A stretch of 64,000 bases of DNA, taken from Eublepharis macularius (Eukaryota > Chordata > Lepidosauria > Squamata > Eublepharidae). A program made the position numbers and the translations under genes. Below are positions 1-13,100 of this stretch, piece by piece. A model generated the notes under the pieces. It made no database searches. It saw only the letters and a program-made list of their open reading frames with translations, and was not told where the DNA came from. The DNA lies in the NCBI RefSeq assembly GCF_028583425.1, contig NC_072801.1, positions 65,921,766 to 65,985,765 of the forward strand. Direction: 5' to 3'. How positions within the stretch are numbered: position 1 is the first letter of the stretch; each line of letters begins with the position of its first letter.

Positions 1-768
1 TGGGAGGAGAACTGTGGCAGTTTGAGAACTATTGAAGTACAATAAAATGCAGAGGGGGGTGACTTTACCGGGGGGGAGAAGAGGTAAACGTGAATCTCTA
101 AGCAGTTATGTTATTAGATTGATATATATAGAATAACAAATAGAATATTGATAGAAAATAACTAACCATAAGGGTTAACTATAAGGATTGACTAACTAAT
201 AATATTTTCTTTCTGGTAAGATTTGTATAATGTACCAAACTGAATATGTTTATCTGAAGATATATATGAGTCAAATTGATTGACATTATATGATGACAGT
301 TATATAGATTTACTATTGAAGGGGAATAGAAATACTAATGTAATCAAATATAACTAAAACAGAAAGAAGAAGATAGAATGAGTAACACATAGAGTATAAA
401 TTAAATTGCTTGATTTATATGAATGTATGGTTTATATGGTTTATGATCTATAGAAATATTTGAAATTGGAATTATGAAAAATGGGATAAATTGTCTATCC
501 AATATGGAAATAAGGACTCATAGTTAGGGTACAGAGTATTAAAAATAGTTAAAGAAGTATTGCTTAGAATAAAGGGAGAATATACATTTGTTAGATAGAG
601 GAATTTAAAAGGAGTAAGGGAAAAGGGACAAAGGGTTGGAAAACTGTTGGAAGTCAACAAAAAGGGGGGGAAAGGGAGGGGGTTAGAAACTGGAAAATGG
701 GAGAATTGATTGTAATGTGAAAATAATTGATCCTAACCCAATAAAAATTTTTCAAAAAAAAAAAAAAC
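1..768 (+). mobile_element. L1 LINE, 3' end (ORF2 tail, 3' UTR, poly(A))
   Basis: The first 35 bases encode the last residues of an L1 ORF2 (…GELWQFENY, then TGA at 33-35). The AT-rich 3' UTR follows and ends in a G-rich polypurine tract near 660-683, then AATAAAAATT and a poly(A) run. It aligns base by base with the 3' end of the full-length L1 at 49195-55347. The rest of the element lies outside the window. The exact end is blurred because the A-tail abuts the CAACAAC tail of the next SINE. Confidence 0.88.
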
Positions 769-1013
769 AACAACATTCGATTTATATACCACCCTTCAGG
801 ACAACTTAATGCCCACTCAGAGCGGTTTACAAAGTATGTTATTATTATCCCCACAACAAAACACCCTGTGAGGTGGGTGGGGCTGAGAGAGCTCCAGAGA
901 GCCGTGACTAGCCCAAGGTCACCCAGCTGGCTTCAAACGGAGGAGTGGGGAATCAAACTCGGCTTTCCAGATTAGAGTCCCACACTCTTAACCACTACTC
1001 CAAACTGGCTGTC
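769..1013 (-). mobile_element. tRNA-derived SINE (squamate/Sauria type)
   Basis: Read on the minus strand it starts with a tRNA-like head: an A-box-like GTAGTGGTTAAGAG and a B-box-like GAGTTTGATTCC. A conserved body and a TATAAATCGAATGTTGTTG tail follow. Two further minus-strand copies (5124-5376 and 62194-62443) are closely similar, which shows it is a dispersed family. The family name is from memory; the repeat nature is certain from the copies. Confidence 0.8.
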
Positions 1014-1803
1014 AGGTAGAACATTGGCAGAGCACTTGGGATCAGACCTGTGAGCAATGTTACACAAACTCCACATAGTTGTGGGTTGAACTCAAATCTA
1101 TCTTCTTTGCAATTTCAGCAAATGGTGTTGTTGGTTTTCTAATGTTACCAAAGGGTTCGTGATAACTTCTGTCATACTGCCAGGTTGGCTTTCCAGGAAT
1201 GGGACCTTCCTGTCCTCCTTTCCCTCTTTTTATGCTTCCTCTGGGCAAAGGGGTTTTACCCCTTCCAATTGCACCTTAGTTTATGGAAATGTCTTTATTT
1301 GTACAATAGTTTGCAAAGAATTCCCACTCCATTTCCTTTTCCATTCTCTGGTTAATATGCTTCTGACTGTCCCTCAAGCTCCAATTTCAGATCCTACTGT
1401 GGAATGTTTATACTGGGTAAGACTGCTTTACTGGCCATTATTTTGTTTGCGGGAACACAGCCTACAAGAGGTTACCTAGAAACTGGTATGGTTCTTGTTT
1501 CCTTGCCCATCTTCTCCCTCACCTGTCTGTTTATAGTGAGCTTCTGGCAGAATAGGTCCAAAAATACCGAGATCTTGTCCAATTCCAAGTCATTGAGAAA
1601 AAGTACACTTCCTTCACTGTTTCCCAATATTTTTGATGTGTAATATTGCCTATGTATGGCTCAGGCAGGATCGGTGCTGCCCTCCTACATCTACAGGAAG
1701 TGGTTGAGATTTTAGCAAATGAGATTGCCACATCTCTGTTGCTCACTGCTAAAGAACTGGTCCTACGAAGTCATATGGCTTTAGATTCGCTCACAGCAGT
1801 GTA
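1014..1803. other. No recognised gene or repeat
   Basis: This is AT-rich sequence downstream of receptor A. The short open frames in it are unsupported: no domain, no paralog elsewhere in the window and no splice context. It may be decayed repeat, but I cannot name one. Confidence 0.4.
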
Positions 1804-2395
1804 AGTAATTAAAGGTAAGTAATTAAAGGTTTATTGTATTTAGCCATAGGCCATTTCAAGACAAACAGTAAAAAGTAAAAAGCAGAAACATATAATTAAG
1901 TAAAATTGGTATGACTTAGTCAGAACAATAGTGTTTAAAACTAAATAAAACCAATAAACCATTTTCAGTTGTCAAATTCAGATAAGACAATAAAAGAGTT
2001 CATAGGTGATAAAAACAGTAAAAATTCTGAATATTCAGTATTAATTGAATCCTTTAAGAACCGCATTAACCCGTATTTTTGTTGCAGCAAGTGCGTATAA
2101 AGCTATTTTATAAGATATATTGCCATCAGAACCGGCTAGTAAAGCTACAATCTTATAGAATCTGAGAGGGTACAGAGGTCGGACAACATCTCAGAAAGAA
2201 ATTTAGTCCAGGGTTGGACATACAATGGGCAGTGAAGAATATAATGGAGTAAGTCCTCATTTGCGGATATTCCGCATGGACAAAAGTGCTGATTCTTAGG
2301 TGTTTTACTGTAGTGGCAAGCTTAAACTGCAGTTGGCATTGTTTCAACGCAAAGGGAAGTAAAAGCTGCTCTAAGATTGTAATTTGCAATACTGA
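1804..2395 (-). mobile_element. Vingi/I-group LINE, 3' end
   Basis: On the minus strand, around 2180-2300, the sequence encodes a C-terminal zinc-knuckle motif CPCG…EDLLHYILHCPLY. This motif is typical of the end of I/R1/Vingi-type LINE polyproteins. Related motifs occur at 31033-32046 and 48313-48970. The 3' end carries a TTTATT-rich tail with a small repeat (taagtaattaaagg) at 1804-1831. The copy is 5'-truncated and ends exactly where a hAT-like terminus begins. The clade is less certain than the LINE nature. Confidence 0.62.
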
Positions 2396-2468
2396 CTAGG
2401 GGTGTGTAGGGCCAGGTCGATTTGGGTTTCCCGCTTATGGTTTACCCAAAGTGGGAAAAAAAATTGGG

Positions 2469-2514
2469 AATACCATAATTCCAAAGCAGCAAGCTGCTTT
2501 GGAATTATGGTATT
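2469..2514. repeat. Perfect 22-bp inverted repeat, 2-base loop
   Basis: Arms 2469-2490 and 2493-2514 are exact reverse complements around AA (left arm starts aataccataattccaaag). It lies just inside the left end of the hAT-like element and may be a subterminal hairpin. Confidence 0.85.
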
Positions 2515-2984
2515 TTACTTGCTTCGGTATGCTCCTTAAATATTTGGAGCACACTGAAGCGACTACCCCACCAGCACCTCACACCCCCTGGGGCAACCCC
2601 TTCATCCCCACCCCCCGGGGCAAACTCTCCACCCCCCACCCACTTACCTTGCGCTGGAGGGAGAGGGGGAGGGGGATTAACTGAGCGGTGGCAGGCTGCC
2701 ATGTGGCAGCAGTGCGCATCATTGTTGTTTCACGACAGCAGCCGTGGCATTGGTGTTGTTGCTCAGCGGTGGCCACGGCAGTGGCAGCAGTGGCAGCTGC
2801 CATATGGCAGCTGTACGGTAGCAGCAGCAGCCTGGAGCCAGCTGGCTCCTTTGCCACCGCACCGCCTCCTGCCACACCGCCTCCTCCACCACTCCATGGA
2901 CTCATGGGCAGTAGGGAGGGCCAGAGCCATGGCTGACCATGGGGCCAATGTAAGTGGGGGTGGGGGGTGGCTGTTTGGATGGTG

Positions 2985-3032
2985 TTTAAAGGACCCCTCC
3001 ACTGCTTGCAAGCAGTGGTGGGGTCTTTTAAA
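2985..3032. repeat. Near-perfect palindrome, 24-bp arms, no loop
   Basis: The sequence TTTAAA-GGACCCC-TCCACTGCTTG is followed directly by its reverse complement with two mismatches. It is the second hairpin of the element spanning 2397-3165. Confidence 0.8.
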
Positions 3033-3238
3033 CTAAGTCCCGAAGCTTTCCGAGGAATTCTGAATGCTTTGGAAAGCTTTGATTTGGGATTTCCAAATCG
3101 TGGCCAGCATGCTGGCCCCAATTCGGAGATCTTGAATCTTTACAGATCGGGTCCAGTTCGGGTGTTGGTGTTTCATGTATTCATTGGAGAGTGCTAGTTT
3201 AAGAGAGAGAAATCTTAAGAGCAAAAGGAGATTAAGAA

Positions 3239-4149
3239 CTAAGGGAGACCGTTCTTCTTCCTAACAAGTTGCTCCCTGGTGTTCAGCTGAGGCCTCACTA
3301 AAATAATGTAGCATTTGGGGAAGAAGATGCAGCCCAAGAGGCCAGCACTAGAGGCCAAGATGGAGAAGATCTCCACGGCCACCATGTATTTCCCTTTGGT
3401 GCTCAGATATGTTGGGATAAAGGACACCCAAACACCACAGAAGAGCAGCATGCTGAAGGTGATCAGCTTGGCTTCATTGAAACTGTCAGGCAAATTTCGG
3501 GCAAAGAAAGCTGCAGTGAAACTGAGGATGGCCAGAAATCCCATGTAGCTCAGGACAGTATAGAACATGACCTCTGAGCCTTCATTGCACTGCACTGTGA
3601 TCTGGCTGATCTGGGAGTGCATGTCCAACTCTGGGAATGGGGGAGAAGTTGCCGTCCAGAGGGTACAGATGGCGATTTGAATGAGAGAAGAGAGAATTAT
3701 TATAGATGTTGCTAGCCTCTTCCCTGTCCATTTCATGATGCTGTTTCCTGGCTTGGTGGCCATGAAGACGAGAACCACAGTGATGGTTTTGGCCAACACA
3801 CATGAAACCGAGATGGAAAAGGTGATGCTGAACACAGTTTGCCGCAGAAGACAGGTGACCTTCCCAGGCTGACCAATGAACAGGAAAGAGCAAAGGAAGC
3901 CGAGCAGCAGAGAGGCCAGGAGGGTGCAGGTGATGCTCCTGTTGTTGGCTTTGACAATGGGAGTGTCCCAGTGCAGAACAAAGAGCCCCATCACCATGAT
4001 AGTGGTCAAGGAAGATAAAAGGGCCAAGGAAGCCAAGGCTGCTCCCAATGGTTCTCCATAGGATAAGAAGTTGGTTCTTCGGGGTATGCATCGGTCTTGC
4101 TTTGCATTTGGATACTGATCCTCTGGGCACTTCTGACATTGATCAGCAT
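3239..4149 (-). CDS. Receptor A exon 6: seven-transmembrane domain
   Basis: The exon is 911 nt and starts after TTTCAG at 4150. It opens with the last linker cysteines ([15 protein letters not shown]), then encodes seven hydrophobic helices. Family C signatures are visible: [28 protein letters not shown] and [13 protein letters not shown]. The frame ends in TAA at 3239-3241. Exon 6 of receptor B has the same length. Confidence 0.95.
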
Positions 4150-7100
4150 CTGAAATTAACAGGGAAGATCTTTGTAAAAAAGATGCTCAGCAAGCTTAAT
4201 TTTACACAAAATCTTTTTTCGCTTTAAAGTGATAATAGAATTTGACTTTGTATATAAAAATGTGATAGTGACATTAATATGATATAGGAATTCTGATTGT
4301 TACTTTCCCTTATTCTTGAATTATGCTAAAAAGATCCTGTATGAAAATGTAATTGGGACTGAAAGAAGAGGAAGAAAAGGGTATCCTTGATAGGAAACCC
4401 CTTTGTCAGGTCAAACATGTCCCATAACCATCCTATTTTCTATCCCAGTTCAAGAAATGAGATTTTTGCAAACCCATTTTTACAACTGCGGTTGAAATAA
4501 GGGATGGGTATTTGAACTGGCCCAGTATTTAGCTCAGTATTTTTTTCTGACAATTATTTCTTCTTTCCTTACCGATTTGCACTGAAATCCTTCCTTCAGG
4601 GCACTGAGAACAATTGTAGCAACAGACTTCTTTCCCCTCCACAACAATTTTGCTGGATCCAGGTTGGCAGCTCTTGACACATGTTGAAGATGGCACCCCC
4701 TAACAGGAGCCAGAAAGAATGTTTTTTAGAATGAAAATAGTGTACCTCTAGAGTGGCCAATGCCAGATTAGGAAATGGATGGAGAATTTAGAACAGTGCA
4801 TGGGAAGCAGCTCTGTTTGTATATGATTGTACATCTTGCGATGTCACATATTTGATGTCACATCACAGTTAAAGATGAGCTCTTGCAACTCCTCACCTTC
4901 CCATGAGGTCTTTTCCATCAGCCAAAATCAGAGTTTTAAATTTAAATGTCCTGCCTTCTGTTACTTTGGGTGTTAAGTTGTCCTGGAGAGCAGTATATCA
5001 ATTGAATGCTATTATTACTATCTCACACTATGTTCTCTACCATAATCTGTGGTTGAAAAGTAAGATAAAAATGAACTGAATATAGTTTTGCTGCTTAACT
5101 ATAAACTTATTTCTAAGGGATATAACAATAACAACAACATTCAATTTATATACCGCCCTTCAGGACAACTTAATGCCCACTCAGAGTAGTTTACAAAGTA
5201 TGCCATTATTATCCCCACAACAAAACACCTTGTGAGGTGGGTGGGGCTGAGAGAGCTCCAAAGAGCCATGACTGGCCCAAGGTCACCCACCTTGCTTCAA
5301 GTGGAGGAGTGGGCAATCAAACCCGGCTCTCCAGATAAGAGTTCCGCACTCTTAACCACTACACCAAACTGGCTCTCACTTGTGCAACATTGTAACATAA
5401 AGATCTTGACCATTAAGGAGACATTAATTTCCTTAAAAGCATGTTCACAGACCAAATGAGGAATGCCACCTAAGTTTGAGATTTATGAAATTATGAATCT
5501 GGTGGAGAAAGTGGATATGCAGAGACTTTTCTCCCCTTACTCTAGAATTTCAGGGTATCTCTGAAATTCAATAAGCAGCAGAGTTAGGATGGACAACTCC
5601 ATGAGTAATTAAATAATAGAATTCACTGCCAGAGGCTGTAGTGATGGCCACAAAAAAAGATTGCTTTAAAAGAGGGTTAGAGAGTTTCATGGAAGGAGAT
5701 TCATGAATAACTACGAGCCATGAGGACTAAAAGTCAAGTCCATGTTCAGCCTCAGCAAACGTCTGTTTTCCAGTGCCGGGAGGCAACATCAAGGCAAAGG
5801 TTTGAGCTCTATGCCCCATCTCTTGGCCCTACAGACTTTATTTTTTCTGGAATTTTTGGTTTCCTGACTCCCATACTAAAGATTAAGCATGAGTCAATAG
5901 GCAAGACCCAAATTGCTCTCAGCTTTTAGCCTGTGGGTTGTGCCCTGTGGCCTTGGACAAGGTGAACCACTGGACTCGGGAATGGCTGTGAGTAGACATG
6001 GGCACGAACCAAAAAAAATTAATGAACCTGTGGTTCGTGGTTCGGTGCCGCCGCCGAACCCGAACAAACAAACTGTAATGAACATTTCCCGTTACCGAAC
6101 CGATTTGTGGTTCATGGTTCATGGGCGTCGGAATGGCCCCTGTTGCACCTAGAGAGCCCATATTCACAGGGAGTGTTTAGCAGGCTCTCCTCCAGCCAGT
6201 ACTCAAGATTGGTCAAGATTGCAATAGGGATCTTGGAGTTATACCCTCTCCAATCGGAGGCCCCCAGGAAACTCCCACTCAATACAATTAGAGCCACCAG
6301 TTGACGTTGGCCCAATGTACAAGGGGTTGACCGTCAGAACTGCCTATCAGGGTTTGCAGGGATGAGATTGGAATGCCCATGAGATTGGAATACCCCCTTC
6401 CCCCTCCCTCCCCTGGGTGTCTTCTCCCAACTGGTAACTGCTTTGCAGCTCCGTGGTTGGAAGGAAGACCTGTCGATCAAGGTAAGCTGGGCTTCCATTC
6501 AGGTTTCCAGGGCAACAGAAGGAATGCAGACAGAGTTCAGGTATTGCTGGCGCCTGACTGTCTGGCTTCCCGAACCATGGCCGAAAACACCAAACCAGGC
6601 TTCTTCCGAATGCTGGTTCGTTGGATGAGGACAATCACGAATGGCTGGATCATGATCGCGTGATCGCCAATTTCATGGGTTTTTGAAGTTCGTAATGCAG
6701 TTCATGCCCATTTCTAATTTCAGGCCATAATTACCTATCCATGAAGCGAGGCAGAGCAGTCCACAGAAGAAGAGGGCTTTACATGCATTCTTGACCAGGA
6801 GATTCTTATGAAAGTGACCCTAAGGGTACAGTGCTTGGATCCAGGAAAGCGTGCAAAGTGTGTACAGTTTGAATGGGGAAAAGCCCATATTCTTATAGGA
6901 TGATTTATGCCCTGAGGCTGGAAAGCCTCCTCAGCCATTAGGATAAAAACCTTAAAGGTCAGCTCTTGGGAATGACAAAGGTTTTCATATCAGTCAGTCA
7001 GTTGGTTAGTTAGCCTTTATTGGCATCCATTGGCCGAATGTGTATCAAGGGCAGATCAAAGAGGGTGAAGGCTGGGGGGTCAACGGTTCACAGGGGGAGG

Positions 7101-10100
7101 TCCTTAAATTATGGCAGTCAAAAATATCTTAGGTTACAAAGGTGAATAGCAGCACCTTGAACTGAGACCTGCACAATATTGAGACTCAGTGTTAATGGAT
7201 CAAAAGGGGAGTGATATTTATTATTACTGCAACCCACTCCATTCAACATTCAGTATGACCTGCAGCTTTTGGACATGGTGAAAGGCACACCTGGCTGCCA
7301 CTGCCAACTCTTTCTCCAATAGGAGGCCTGGGTGCAGTAGCACCCCCATGCTATGAAGCTGAAGCTTTAGGAGATCAATCCTTCTCCCCACCATCAGTAC
7401 CTCTGGGCAACTCAGCCCAAATCTACAGTGTACCTTTCCCCAAGACTTCACTTTGATGTAGAGAAACATGGAGGAGACGATAGAACCCTGTGGCACCCAA
7501 GACACCAAGGAGCAGCAGTCACCATCACCATGGTCCCAAAGCTGGCCTTTGAATTTATACTAAAACCACTGCAAATGAGTGTTTTCCAGTCCCAGCTCTG
7601 AAAAGTGGTCCAGAAGAATACCATGGTCAATTATATTATATCAAAAACAGCTGAGAGATCCAGGAGGATTGACAAGGTACTCAGGGAAAGGTACATTAAA
7701 TGCTGTATTTCTGTTCTTCTAAAAGGCACTGCCTTCCTATGGATGGTCTTCTTTTTAGCGTTCTACCACCCAAGAGGTTTTAGAAATATTTCAATTAGCA
7801 GCTACGATATTGAAAGTAGAATAAAATGTGGGCTTAGAAAGCGGCCGTGCTGAAACAGAGCCCCCAAATGAGATGAAATCACTTGGGAGACGTGAGGTTT
7901 CAGTGGCTGAAATCAAGCCCCCCCCTCACTCAAGGGAAGATATTGGTACAGTAAAGTGATGCTGAGAAGTGGAGAGGAGAACTTTTCTATTCTGAAACAG
8001 AGCCCCCAAATGGGCAGAAAATCTTTGGTGTTAAAGCTGCCACAGGGAAATCACAGTTCCCACAATCCTGTTCACTTATGCATGCATGTGTGTGTGGTTG
8101 TGGTAGACATACCTGTGGAGCAGCCCAATCCTGACGAAAGGCTCAGAGATCATGTGATCCAATCAGTGATCAATCTGGGGCTTTTTCACAACTGGCTATT
8201 ATGAAATGAGCAGATTCTCTCTACACAAGCAAGGATAGCTTTAAAAGAGGGTTGGAGATTTTCATGGAGGTCCTTTAATTACTATGAGCCATGAGGACTA
8301 AAAGTCACCTGCAGCAAACATCTGATTACCAGTGTTGGGAGCCAATATCAAGGGAAAGGTTTGAGCTCTATGCCCCATTTGTTGGTCTTCTGGGATAACT
8401 GGTTGCCCATTGTGCTGAGCACGATGTGGGCTTGATGGAACGCTGGTCTCATTCTGCTGGTTTCTTGCTATTTTCTTATGGACTCGAAGAGGAGCTCCAC
8501 GCTACAGGCTATGTTTTTATTAGAATTTTTGGTTTCCTGACTCCAGCACTACAGATTAGGCATGAGTCAAAAGGCAAGACCCAATGTGTTTTTGGCTCAT
8601 AGTCTGTGGCTTGTGCCCTGTGGTCTTTGAAAAGCTGAACCATTGGACTTGGGATGGGTCCCAAGATACAGATGAGTATTCTTCATGTTTATAATGTAGT
8701 ATGTTTTGATTACTGTTTAATTTTTGTAAAGTCCTTTGTTTCTTTTCAGGCAGAAATGAAACGAAAATGGATTCTACAGAAACTTTCTCAGATCTTAATA
8801 TTTAAATTTCAGTTGAAAGAATTCACACCTGCTTATACTTGTGATTCCATATGATCGCACTTCCATTAATGGTGAATTCTTGGCCTGCAGGAGGTCGAGG
8901 GTCCACCTTTCCAACTTGGACACTCTGGATGGATTTATTGAGGAATGTGATTGTGTTGATGATGTCGTATCCGGCAGCCAGTTCTCTGTTTTCATCAAAG
9001 AAGATTTCATCTCGAGCACTATTGTTAAATTGAACCTTCTTCAGAAAAGTGTGCAGCTGGATGGGAGAGAAAAGTTTACAGACAGAGAGAAACAAGAGGG
9101 GGACTTGATTGTACCTTGTCAGGCTAGAATGTACATGTAGCATGATGGTCAGAGCACTCCCCCACTGTGAGGTAGATTTTTCCTACAAAACTGATGAGAT
9201 TGTTTCCTGGGCTGAGAAGCTTCTGGTAGCATGTATCTGGGGTGTAACTTGGAATTAAGTAGGGGAAAAGCAGAGGCCCACGCCTTCTTAAAAAATGAAA
9301 GGGCACTAGAGGTTAAGTAAAGGTCAAAAAGTTAACAGCAGATTTATTCAACAGGCAGTGCTGGTATGTAGATAGGTAGGGAAAGGAAAGCTGAGGTAAA
9401 TTCTGTTTGTTGAACTTACTACTTCACAAACATTAGGCACAATAATGCTTAGTTTCAAATATTGATAGGTCTTAGAACGGAAAGGTCTGTAGTTTCAGGC
9501 TTAAGTCCATCAAAACAACTTAAAAGAAAGTTGCTTCATTGATTTCACTTCACAGCTTAGGTGTTCTGACTTCAACACAGCACTCTTTTCTTTATACTCC
9601 ACACCCAGGTTACTCTACAGAGCCAACCCCCCCTTTCCAGACGCTGGGCAGCAATTATTCTTCCACTAAAGACATAACTCTGCTCTCTTGACTGAAGGGG
9701 AGTCTCCTTACTGCCCACTTCCTCTGCCAACTACACTGTCCCAGTTCTATCCTGATTGAGTAAAATTAGTGCTGGCTTTCCCCCCTTTACTTTATCAGCT
9801 AAAGCTTTCCATCAACCTTAAGCTGTCCCAGTTAGGACAAACTTTTCCTCACACAGAGGAATCTCAGGCCGTTTTCACACTACTCCGTGATGTTGCGAAA
9901 CATCGTGCAAAAAACGCAGAAGATAGCGTCTTCTCATGAGAGTTTTGCGCGATGTCGCACAAAACTCTTGCGAGAAGACACTATCTTCCGCGTTTTTTGC
10001 GCGACGTTTCACAACATCATGGAAGCAGGTTAGTAGTGTGAAAATGGCCTCAGTCTGACCCTCTGTGGTGAGAATCCAAGCTTTGACTCTCTCCTGAAAA

Positions 10101-13100
10101 TCCTTTCAGGTCCAATTTGTCACCTTCTCCCTGGCCGATCACAGATTGGAGAAAGCTGCACATCAATCATCCTCCCTTCGGGCCCTTGTTTTAACCCTTA
10201 ACCGTCCACTCTCTGTATGCAGCATCTGGTAATCCTTGCATTCCACCTATTCCATCACAGTGCAGAATTCTGATCTCTGGGTTGTAAAGTCTATTCATCA
10301 TCACCCTCTTGTATTTTTTACACACCAGAGGATTTTTCTTGCAGTCTTCCCCAGTTGCCTCACAAACATAACATTTTGTGTGAGATCTTCTCTCAGTGCT
10401 CGAAATTGCACAAGATCAAGAATGTGTTCTTACCCATCCTTGGCATTCACAGTGATTGTTAGAAGCTTTTCTACACAGCATACCTCCAAGTCTTGCTGTG
10501 TCCTGACTGGGGACCTTCAAGGGAGACTTCCCTGCTGCCAGGGCTTTCCTTCCATCTATGCTGCCTCTGGTACTTAGTAAGTGTTGAGACATGGTCGATG
10601 TAGGATACACATTAGGGAGCAATATAGTAAGCAAGACTCATCCCAAATAACAAGCAATCATGTGATTTAGAAATGATGCAATAGAAAATTATTTATTTTC
10701 AAGCTTTGAGAGCCACTGGAAACCACTCTGTTATTCTGTTGTTTCCCTCTGGGTTTAACCACATCTTACATTTTTCCTGGGAATATCCTGGATATGTTGG
10801 TGAGATGGGCTTTGAAGCTGAACATTTCTAAGACACATGGGATTCAATTCAGATCAGAAGCCCAGTGCACAGTGAAATAGTACTACAACCTCTCTGCCTA
10901 CATCCATTTCCTGAAATTGCCAAAGGAAAACATTATTTCTCTAATGGGGGCCACCGAAGAAATTTCTATTGTGCTTGAAACCGTCCCCCACTCGAAGCTG
11001 TTTGTAGTTTGGGAAATATCAGTGGCAGTTCCAAATCCTCTTCTTCAGGACAGCTTAGTCCTAAGTACCTGAGAAACTTTGGAAGACACCTCTCCACCTA
11101 ACCCAGGAAACTCCCTTCAGAAAACTCAACATGTTGTTAGGCCCTGGGACTGGCAGGAGGTTGGATGGATTTGGGCAGCAATACGAGAGAGTGACAGCAT
11201 AAAAGGACACGAGCTTGCAAAATCCGCTGACCAGTCAAAATAAGACCTACCAAATTATGCCATCCTTTGAGTTTGAGGAGAAAAATATAACTTCCCCTAA
11301 TTCGTTCCCTTTGAAATTAAATGAAGAAAATTTTGTGATGGAAATTAACTCAAGAAATATGATCTGATCATCTATTTGTTTATACACAGGGTAACAATTA
11401 CATAAAAGTTTGACATGTACTACTGACATCCATAGAGAAGAACTGAACAAATAGATGATCCCTCACAGAATTTCACTTGAGTATGTTTCAGCATGCCTCC
11501 CCCAAACCATCATTCTGAGGAAAAATTTATCCGAAGGTATATCTTCTATTTCACCAGATAGAACAGCTTCAAATCTCTCTGTGTGCAATTTCTCCTAAAG
11601 CATCCCAAATCCCCCTTTTAGGCATGCACAGGGGACACAATGAGGTAAAATGTATCATAAACAAAGCCCTATGGATGTTCAGATTCCGTATGGATTGAAT
11701 AAAAAGCGAAATACACATTGCGTGTATACCTAAAGAAATTCAGAGAAATGTTTTAAATATATCAACCTTACTTTTTTTTTTAAAAAGTCCTTATTAAAAC
11801 TATTTTCTGAACCCCCCACCCCCCAAAAAAGGATGAGGTATGAGTAGGGTTACCATTTCCCTCAGTGTCAAATCTACACCACCAGTCAACATTCCTCAAA
11901 CAGTGGTTGCCTTTTCTAGGTTACTCATGTAACACAAAACTGACATGGTCTTGATCCATTTTATATATAGTTTCATAGTGTTATCATGATATGTTATTTT
12001 GAAGATTGCTAAATATTCTTGTTGTTGTTGTTGTTATTGAATGCTTTTTTCCATAGCAATACTGATTAGTGCATAGTAAGATGTTAAACAAGTTCGTTGT
12101 AAGTTTGTGTTTGGAAAAACCATATAAATAAATTTTTTAAAAAACGATGGGAGTTGGGGAATGCACTGGTGTTAAATTACCTCATAAATTGCTTATTTAA
12201 ATTACTTGGGAAAAAATTCACCCCAACACTAAATTTGAGGGCAGTTTCTATTAAATCGAACCCCAAATTGACCAGTAACTTCAGCGTTGTGAAACGTAGG
12301 ACAAGGTGTGACTGATAGGGGCTGAGCCTCACCTGCCATGGCTGCATGTTCCCAAGTTTCCTCCTCTCCCCACATCCCTTTGCTGCCTGGTTGACAATTG
12401 ACAGATGCAGGGCATGGAGAGCATGTGCAAAGGCATAAACAGCATTATAAATGTTGTAGCTGTGGTCAGACATTCTCATTTCAAACCAGTGTCCAGTGAT
12501 GCTCCTCAGCTTTTCCTTCCCGGTGCAGAGAGGATGGCCTGGCCATAAATGATTCAACCCAGGAAAAGAACATTCAAAAGCTGTTGCCCAGAAACTCCAG
12601 ATCACAGGAAATGTGCCTGGATTGATGCTGTCCAGGAAGTACTCAAATCCTGGCACTTCTTGTGTGTGCTGCATGAAGGACAAGGTGCCATTGAAGGATG
12701 CGAATGCGTTCCCATAAAACACAGCTGTAATATCCCACTTAGCAGTTATGATCCACACCCTTTCCAGTGGATGCAGGTACTCAAATTCATATGTGTATAG
12801 AAGTAATCGTAACCCATCCATAGACAGAATATCCCCATGGACAAGAATGACATTGACTTTCTTCAACCAGAGAAAAGAATATAAGCCTGTCAGGACAGTC
12901 AAGAGATTATGTAGTCTCTTACTGAATACATTCGACATCATTTGTGTGAAAGCAAGACAAATGTTGTTCTGGAGGAGCCTGGGTCTCAGGGTCTGCAGAA
13001 ACGTTTCTCCACTCTCATCATCGGACGTGAGGAGGCCAATCCATGTCCAGCCAAAATGCTTGAGCAGCTGAACGATCCCCACATACTGAGCATTTTCATT

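Larger units (their letters stand above)
2397..3165. mobile_element. hAT-like non-autonomous element, GC-rich with internal palindromes
   Basis: It begins TAGGGGTGTGTA, close to the hAT-like terminus TAGGGGTGTGCA seen at 42204 on the minus strand. The interior is GC-rich, unlike its surroundings. It holds a perfect 22-bp-arm palindrome (2469-2514) and a near-perfect 24-bp-arm one (2985-3032). I cannot see a clear matching right terminus; the end near 3165 is an estimate from the change in base composition. Open frames inside it are low-complexity and not credible genes. Confidence 0.45.

Noticed and set aside
10236-10577. A 113-codon frame in receptor A intron 3
   Set aside because: The same DNA block is present in introns of receptors B and C without a conserved frame, so it is shared intron sequence.
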